A stretch of 64,000 bases of DNA from positions 4,207,501-4,271,500 of the forward strand of contig NZ_CP018846.1 in the NCBI RefSeq assembly GCF_002025705.1, written 5' to 3'. Below the pieces are notes generated by a model that was given only the letters and a program-made list of their open reading frames with translations, was not told the origin of the DNA and made no database searches. The translations under genes and the position numbers were made by a program. Of the stretch, positions 59,223 through 64,000 are shown piece by piece. The DNA comes from Pseudomonas putida (GTDB lineage: Bacteria; Pseudomonadota; Gammaproteobacteria; Pseudomonadales; Pseudomonadaceae). The first letter of the stretch is position 1. Each line of letters opens with the position of its first letter.

Positions 59223-60035
59223 ATGGCCTATTTCGAACATGAAGGATGCTCGCTGCATTATCAGGAATATGGCCAGGGCGAGCCCCTGGTACTGCTGCAT
59301 GGCCTGGGCTCCAGCAGCCAGGACTGGGAGCTGCAGGTACCCGAACTGAGCCGTCACTACCGGGTGATCCTCATGGATATCCGCGGCCACGGCCGTTCCG
59401 ACAAGCCACGCGACGGTTACCAGATCGCCACCTTCAGCGAAGACCTGCTGGCCCTGCTCGAGCACCTGCAGACCGGCCCGGTGCACTTCGTCGGCCTGTC
59501 CATGGGCGGCATGGTCGGTTTCCAGTTCGCGGTCGATCACCCGCAATGGCTGCGCAGCCTGTGCATCGTCAACAGCGCGCCCGAGGTCAAGCGCCGCACC
59601 CGCAGCGACTGGCTGTGGTGGCTCAAGCGCTGGGGCCTGGCACGCATCCTCAGCGTCGAGACGGTTGGCCAGGGCCTGGCCGCCAGGCTGTTCCCAAAGC
59701 CCGGGCAAGCCGACCTGCGCAAGAAGATGGCTGAACGCTGGTCACGCAATGACAAACGCGCCTACCTCAAGAGCTTCGACGCCATCGTCGACTGGGGCGT
59801 GCAGGAACGCATCGGGCAGATTCGCTGTCCCACGCTGGTGATTGCCGCCGACCACGATTACACCCCGATACAACTGAAGGAACACTACGTCGCCCTGATG
59901 CCCCACGCCAGGCTGGTGGTCATCGACGATTCCCGGCACGCTACGCCCCTCGATCAACCCGAGGTCTTCAACCAGACCCTGCTGCAGTTCCTCGCAGCCG
60001 CTTCCACCTCTCAAGGATCATTGAGCCCATGCTGA
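59223..60035 (+). CDS. Alpha/beta-fold hydrolase
   Basis: 270 residues. VLLHGLGSSSQDWE is the oxyanion loop, the nucleophile Ser lies in FVGLSMGGMVG (near residue 98), VIAADHDYTP carries the likely acid and DDSRHATPLDQP the catalytic His (near 240). It resembles the 3-oxoadipate enol-lactonase/carboxylesterase group, but the substrate is unknown. Its last 7 bp overlap the cyclophilin gene start. Confidence 0.88.
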   Translation: MAYFEHEGCSLHYQEYGQGEPLVLLHGLGSSSQDWELQVPELSRHYRVILMDIRGHGRSDKPRDGYQIATFSEDLLALLEHLQTGPVHFVGLSMGGMVGFQFAVDHPQWLRSLCIVNSAPEVKRRTRSDWLWWLKRWGLARILSVETVGQGLAARLFPKPGQADLRKKMAERWSRNDKRAYLKSFDAIVDWGVQERIGQIRCPTLVIAADHDYTPIQLKEHYVALMPHARLVVIDDSRHATPLDQPEVFNQTLLQFLAAASTSQGSLSPC

Positions 60036-60586
60036 AAAAAATCCTGCTCACCGCCTGCTCGGTCGCCTTCGCCACCAGCGTCATGGCCTCCGACAAGACC
60101 CCGCACGTACTGCTGGACACCAGCTTCGGCCAGGTCGAAATCGAGCTCAACGCCGAGAAGGCACCGATCAGTACCAAGAACTTCCTCGGTTATGTCGACA
60201 GTGGTTTCTACAACAACACCATCTTCCACCGCGTGATCCCGGGCTTCATGGTCCAGGGCGGCGGTTTCACTGACCAGATGGTGCAGAAAGACACCAAGGA
60301 CCCGATCAAGAACGAAGCCAGCAACGGCCTGCAGAACACCCGCGGCACCTTGTCGATGGCCCGCACCTCCAACCCGAACTCGGCCACCAGCCAGTTCTTC
60401 ATCAATGTCGCCGACAACGACTTCCTCAACCCGGGCCGCGACGCCGGTTACGCCGTATTCGGCAAAGTGACCAAGGGCATGGAAGTGGTCGACCAGATCG
60501 TCAATTCGCCAACTACCGTCAAGAAAGGCATGCGCGATGTGCCGGCCGACCCGGTGTACATCAAGTCCGCCAAACGCATCGACTGA
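60029..60586 (+). CDS. ppiA: Periplasmic peptidyl-prolyl cis-trans isomerase A (cyclophilin)
   Basis: 185-residue cyclophilin with a signal peptide (about 1-20, ending VMA). Catalytic features are FHRVIPGFMVQGGGF (Arg and Phe of the active site), GTLSMARTSNPNSATSQFFIN and AGYAVFGKVTKGMEVVDQI. It speeds proline isomerisation of periplasmic proteins. Starts within the end of the hydrolase gene (7-bp overlap), so translation is coupled. Confidence 0.93.
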   Translation: MLKKILLTACSVAFATSVMASDKTPHVLLDTSFGQVEIELNAEKAPISTKNFLGYVDSGFYNNTIFHRVIPGFMVQGGGFTDQMVQKDTKDPIKNEASNGLQNTRGTLSMARTSNPNSATSQFFINVADNDFLNPGRDAGYAVFGKVTKGMEVVDQIVNSPTTVKKGMRDVPADPVYIKSAKRID

Positions 60587-60648
60587 CTGCTGGTTTCACA
60601 AGGACGTGAAACCTTTGTGGGTCGGGTAGCACAGGAGTCTTGTCACCC

Positions 60649-62481
60649 ATGCTGTACCGCCGTTTCGAGCAACTGATCGATATCTTCCGCGACGCGCCCA
60701 GCGAGTCGCCGCCCGGCCAGGTCTGGCCGTTCTACCTGTATTACCTGCGCCAGGTCTGGCCGAGTTTTCTCGCCCTGCTGGTGGTAGGCCTGTTCGCCTC
60801 GCTGATCGAGGTGGCGATGTTCAGCTACCTGAGCCGCATCATCGACCTGGCCCAGGGTACGCCCAATGCCAACTTCTTCAGCGACCACAGCGGCGAGCTG
60901 ATCTGGATGCTGGTGGTGATCCTGCTGCTGCGGCCGGTATTCTTCGGCCTGCACGACCTGCTGGTGCACCAGACCATCAACCCCGGCATGACCAGCCTGA
61001 TCCGCTGGCAGAACCACACCTATGTGCTCAAGCAGAGCCTGAATTTCTTCCAGAGCGACTTCGCCGGGCGCATCGCCCAGCGCATCATGCAGACCGGCAA
61101 CTCGCTGCGCGACTCCGCCGTACAGGCGGTGGATGCGCTGTGGCATGTGCTGATCTACGCCATCACCTCGCTGGTGCTGTTCGCCGAGGCCGACTGGCGC
61201 CTGATGCTGCCGCTGCTGCTGTGGATCATCGGCTACATTGCCGCGCTGTACTACTTCGTGCCGCGGGTGAAGGAACGTTCGGTGATTTCCTCCGACGCGC
61301 GCTCCAAGCTGATGGGGCGGATCGTCGATGGCTACACCAACATCGCCACCCTCAAGCTGTTCGCCCATACCGACTACGAACAGCAATACGCCCGCGAAGC
61401 GATCAGTGAACAGACCGAGAAAACCCAGCTGGCGTCGCGCGTGGTCACCAGCATGGACGTGGTCATCACCACCCTCAACGGCCTGCTGGTCGTCACCACC
61501 ACCGGCCTTGCGCTGTGGCTGTGGAGCCAGTCGCTGATCACCGTCGGCGCCATTGCCCTGGCCACTGGCCTGGTGATCCGCATCGTCAACATGTCGGGCT
61601 GGATCATGTGGGTGGTCAACGGCATCTTCGAGAACATCGGCATGGTCCAGGACGGCCTGCAGACCATCGCCCAGCCGGTCACCGTCACCGACAAGCCCCA
61701 CGCGCCGCCACTCAAGGTCAGCCGCGGCGCCGTGCGCTTCGACAACGTGGACTTCCACTATGGCAAGGCCGCCAACGTGATCGAAGGGCTCAACCTGGAC
61801 ATCCGCCCGGGCGAGAAGATAGGCCTGATCGGCCCGTCAGGCGCCGGCAAGTCGACCCTGGTCAACCTGCTGCTGCGCCTGTACGACGTACAGGGCGGGC
61901 GCATCCTGATCGACGGCCAGGACATCGCCGAAGTCAGCCAGGCCAGCCTGCGCGCGCAGATCGGCATGATCACCCAGGACACCTCGCTGCTGCACCGCTC
62001 GATCCGCGACAACCTGTTGTATGGCCGCCCCGGCGCCAGTGAAGCGGCGCTGCACGAAGCCGTGCGCCGCGCACGGGCCGACGAGTTCATTCCGCAGCTG
62101 TCGGACGCCCAAGGCCGAACCGGTTTCGATGCCCATGTCGGCGAGCGGGGGGTGAAACTGTCTGGCGGCCAGCGCCAGCGCATCGCGATTGCCCGGGTGC
62201 TGCTGAAGAACGCACCGATCCTGATCATGGACGAAGCCACTTCGGCGCTGGACTCGGAGGTCGAGGCGGCCATTCAGGAAAGCCTGGAAACACTGATGCA
62301 AGGCAAGACGGTGATCGCTATCGCCCACCGGCTGTCGACCATCGCCCGCATGGACCGCCTGGTGGTGCTGGACAAGGGGCGGATCGTCGAAAGTGGCAGC
62401 CACAGTGAGCTGCTGGAGCAGCAAGGGCTGTATGCCCGCCTGTGGCATCACCAGACCGGGGGCTTTGTCGGGGTCGACTAA
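60649..62481 (+). CDS. ABC transporter, fused permease and ATP-binding protein
   Basis: 610-residue half-size type IV exporter (MsbA/ABCB class). Six helices lie in about 30-330. The ATPase has Walker A GPSGAGKSTLV (near 395), Q loop MITQDTSLLHRSIRDNLLYG, signature LSGGQRQRIAIARVLL (near 504), Walker B ILIMDEATSALD (near 524) and the H loop AIAHRLSTI. Some homologues are annotated as multidrug exporters. The ATG at 60649 has AGGAG 11 bp upstream. Its substrate is not deducible from the neighbours. Confidence 0.92.
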   Translation: MLYRRFEQLIDIFRDAPSESPPGQVWPFYLYYLRQVWPSFLALLVVGLFASLIEVAMFSYLSRIIDLAQGTPNANFFSDHSGELIWMLVVILLLRPVFFGLHDLLVHQTINPGMTSLIRWQNHTYVLKQSLNFFQSDFAGRIAQRIMQTGNSLRDSAVQAVDALWHVLIYAITSLVLFAEADWRLMLPLLLWIIGYIAALYYFVPRVKERSVISSDARSKLMGRIVDGYTNIATLKLFAHTDYEQQYAREAISEQTEKTQLASRVVTSMDVVITTLNGLLVVTTTGLALWLWSQSLITVGAIALATGLVIRIVNMSGWIMWVVNGIFENIGMVQDGLQTIAQPVTVTDKPHAPPLKVSRGAVRFDNVDFHYGKAANVIEGLNLDIRPGEKIGLIGPSGAGKSTLVNLLLRLYDVQGGRILIDGQDIAEVSQASLRAQIGMITQDTSLLHRSIRDNLLYGRPGASEAALHEAVRRARADEFIPQLSDAQGRTGFDAHVGERGVKLSGGQRQRIAIARVLLKNAPILIMDEATSALDSEVEAAIQESLETLMQGKTVIAIAHRLSTIARMDRLVVLDKGRIVESGSHSELLEQQGLYARLWHHQTGGFVGVD

Positions 62482-62489
62482 GTCCTGTT

Positions 62490-62587
62490 CCGGCCTCTTC
62501 GCGGGCAAGCCCGCTCCCACAGGGACTGCACAAGTCTCAAGGGCGACGGTGATCCCGTGGGAGCGGGTTCACCCGCGAAGAGGCCCG
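62490..62587. repeat. REP-like inverted pair
   Basis: CCGGCCTCTTCGCGGGCAAG left unit and an inverted GGAGCGGGTTCACCCGCGAA right unit, between the convergent ABC and FemAB-like genes. Confidence 0.8.
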
Positions 62588-62604
62588 AAAAGGCAATAGA
62601 GATC

Positions 62605-63789
62605 TCAGTCCTTGCGGTAAGGCAACATCTCTCTGGCTTCCTCGGCATACCCCCTCACCCCTGCCCGCTCCTGCTGCAGAAAATCCTCCACCGCCCGCCG
62701 CAACCCCGGATGCAACAGGTAATGCCACGACCGCGTCAGCACAGGCTCGAACCCGCGTATCAGCTTGTGTTCGCCCTGCGCGCCGGCATCGAAACGCTGC
62801 AGCCCCTCGGCAATGGCAAAGTCCATGCCCTGGTAGAAGCAGGTCTCGAAATGCAGCCGGTCAAATTCATCGAGGCAACCCCAATAACGACCGAACAGGC
62901 TGTCGCCCCCGACCAGGCTCAAGGCCATCGCCACATCACGCCCACCCTGGCGCGCCATCACTACCCGCACCGCCTCGGGCATGCGCTCGGCCAGCAGGCT
63001 GAAGAACTCGCGGGTCAGGTAAGGCGCGCGCCTGCGCACCGCATAGGTATTGGCGTAACAGAGGAAGACGAAATCCCACTGCGCCTCGTCCAGCTCGTCG
63101 CCGCGGTACCAACGAAAATCAATGCCCTGCCCCGCCACCTGCTCACGCTCCTTGCGCATCTGCTTGCGCTTGCGTGAGCTGAGGCTGTCGAGAAAGTCCT
63201 GGAAGTCGCGATACCCGTGATTGCGCCAATGGAACTGGCAGCCCAGGCGCTCCATCCAGCCCGGCAGGCCGGCCATTTGCGTATCCAGCTGAGCGTCGGT
63301 GAAATTGATATGCGCCCCTGACAACCCGCCCTTGCTCAGGTACTCCGGCAATGCCTGCAACACCAGCAAGGCATCGGCCGGGTCCACCGCCAGCAGGCGC
63401 GGCCCGCTGACGGGGCTGAACGGCACGGCACCGAGCAGCTTGGGGTAATAGGCGATGCCGGCACGCTCGCAGGCATCGGCCCAACCGTGATCGAACACGT
63501 ACTCGCCATACGAATGCCATTTGCGATAAGCCGGCAGCAACGCACGCACCTGCCCGTCACGCTCAAGCACCAGGTGTTCGGCTGCCCAGCCGGTGTTGGG
63601 CGCCACGCTGCCACTGTCTTCCATGGCACTTAGAAAGGCATGGCGCAGGAAGGGTTGGCCAGGGGGAACCAGGGCATCCCAGGTCGCCGCTGGCAGGTCA
63701 CGCAGGTGGGCAAGGCTGTAGAGACTGGTCACGTTTTCGACTCGCTGTTCAAGGCCATCAGTATCGGCGAACAGAGGCCCGTCGCTCAA
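62605..63789 (-). CDS. FemAB-like GNAT-fold protein (peptidogalycan biosynthesis family, DUF482)
   Basis: 394-residue protein of the DUF482/FemAB_like family, two GNAT-like domains. PFLRHAFLSAMEDSGSVAPNTGWAAEHLV, GPRLLAV, SSRKRKQMRKEREQV and FETCFYQGMDFAIAEGLQRFDAGAQGEHKLIRGFEPV are the family's conserved blocks. The relatives named peptidogalycan synthesis proteins have no proven reaction. The frame opens at a TTG (63789); a GTG at 63732 (19 codons on) is an alternative start nearer to where homology begins. Confidence 0.82.
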   Translation of the reverse strand: MSDGPLFADTDGLEQRVENVTSLYSLAHLRDLPAATWDALVPPGQPFLRHAFLSAMEDSGSVAPNTGWAAEHLVLERDGQVRALLPAYRKWHSYGEYVFDHGWADACERAGIAYYPKLLGAVPFSPVSGPRLLAVDPADALLVLQALPEYLSKGGLSGAHINFTDAQLDTQMAGLPGWMERLGCQFHWRNHGYRDFQDFLDSLSSRKRKQMRKEREQVAGQGIDFRWYRGDELDEAQWDFVFLCYANTYAVRRRAPYLTREFFSLLAERMPEAVRVVMARQGGRDVAMALSLVGGDSLFGRYWGCLDEFDRLHFETCFYQGMDFAIAEGLQRFDAGAQGEHKLIRGFEPVLTRSWHYLLHPGLRRAVEDFLQQERAGVRGYAEEAREMLPYRKD

Positions 63790-63993
63790 ATGATGATCGG
63801 CCCGTTTCGCCTTTCATTCTCAATTACTTAACAGCAGTGCCACTAATTAGACATTATTCTGTCATTCGCCCCCGCAATACTTGCGCCTGTTTTCCGGAAC
63901 CCCAGAACCTGTCTAGTCAGGCCCTTTCCGAAGACATGCCAACATGGGGGTGGGCGCTAAGCCTCCCCAAATCTTTTAAGTAGGGAGAACCTT

Positions 63994-64000
63994 ATGCGTC
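63994..64000 (+). CDS. Start of a further gene, cut by the window edge
   Basis: Only ATGCGTC is inside the window. The start is supported by a strong SD (TAGGGAGAA, about 5 bp before the ATG) in the 204-bp gap after the FemAB-like gene start. The product cannot be told. The gap itself is moderately AT-rich and shows no other clear element. Confidence 0.5.

Overview
The window is high-GC (roughly 63-65 %) Gammaproteobacterial DNA that reads as a Pseudomonas chromosome, most likely the P. putida group. The reasons are the gene content and order (rluB, scpBA, yciO, PHP ribonuclease, yciB; recQ next to a YecA protein and ybaN; guanidinobutyrase next to its LysR regulator and an Aer-type receptor), the Lap-type large adhesin with its own type I exporter, and dense inverted pairs of Pseudomonas REP-like sequences at operon borders. 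It is almost all core chromosome. I see no transposase, phage gene, CRISPR array, tRNA or rRNA.

Layout. 0-6.3 kb: start of an AroP-type permease with a perfect TyrR/PhhR-type box upstream, then a leftward operon of PHP ribonuclease, yciO, scpA and scpB followed by rluB, and rightward yciB-yciI. 6.5-9.3 kb: a Cpx-like envelope-stress module (OmpR-type regulator, Spy/CpxP-like periplasmic protein, sensor kinase) with a CpxR-type direct repeat before the Spy-like gene. 9.4-22.4 kb: housekeeping and transport genes (nitroreductase, TrkH, two AraC regulators, an LpxH-like phosphoesterase, an exporter, a Rdx protein, a type Vd patatin autotransporter, MarR, RecQ, YecA and YbaN proteins).

22.5-37.5 kb holds the most striking locus: a 3,116-residue repeat adhesin with an N-terminal retention module, a TAAG (LapG-type) cleavage motif, two tandem repeat arrays, a von Willebrand A domain with an intact MIDAS motif, RTX repeats and a type I secretion tail. 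A TolC-like porin, a LapB-like ABC exporter and a LapC/HlyD-like adaptor are transcribed away from it. Together they are a self-contained secreted and probably c-di-GMP-controlled surface adhesion system of the LapA/MapA kind.

37.5-47.4 kb: a 242-bp cruciform-like inverted repeat, a DTW tRNA modification enzyme, an Aer-like receptor, GbuR/GbuA and a Na+/solute symporter for guanidinobutyrate use, then a 42-codon gene of the PA1414 type below an ANR/FNR-type box, which looks like the counterpart of the P. aeruginosa SicX small RNA locus, then LysR and two exporters. 47.5-51.7 kb: a DUF2513-like protein, a BrnT/BrnA toxin-antitoxin pair with a palindromic operator, and a LuxR-EutH-SDR cluster for uptake and oxidation of an unknown amino alcohol, with a 16-bp palindrome at its promoter. 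51.7-64 kb: DEAD-box helicase, YbdG-like MscS channel, AEC and EamA transporters, AzoR, LysR, an alpha/beta hydrolase overlapping a periplasmic cyclophilin, an ABC exporter, a FemAB-like acetyltransferase-fold protein and the first codons of one more gene.
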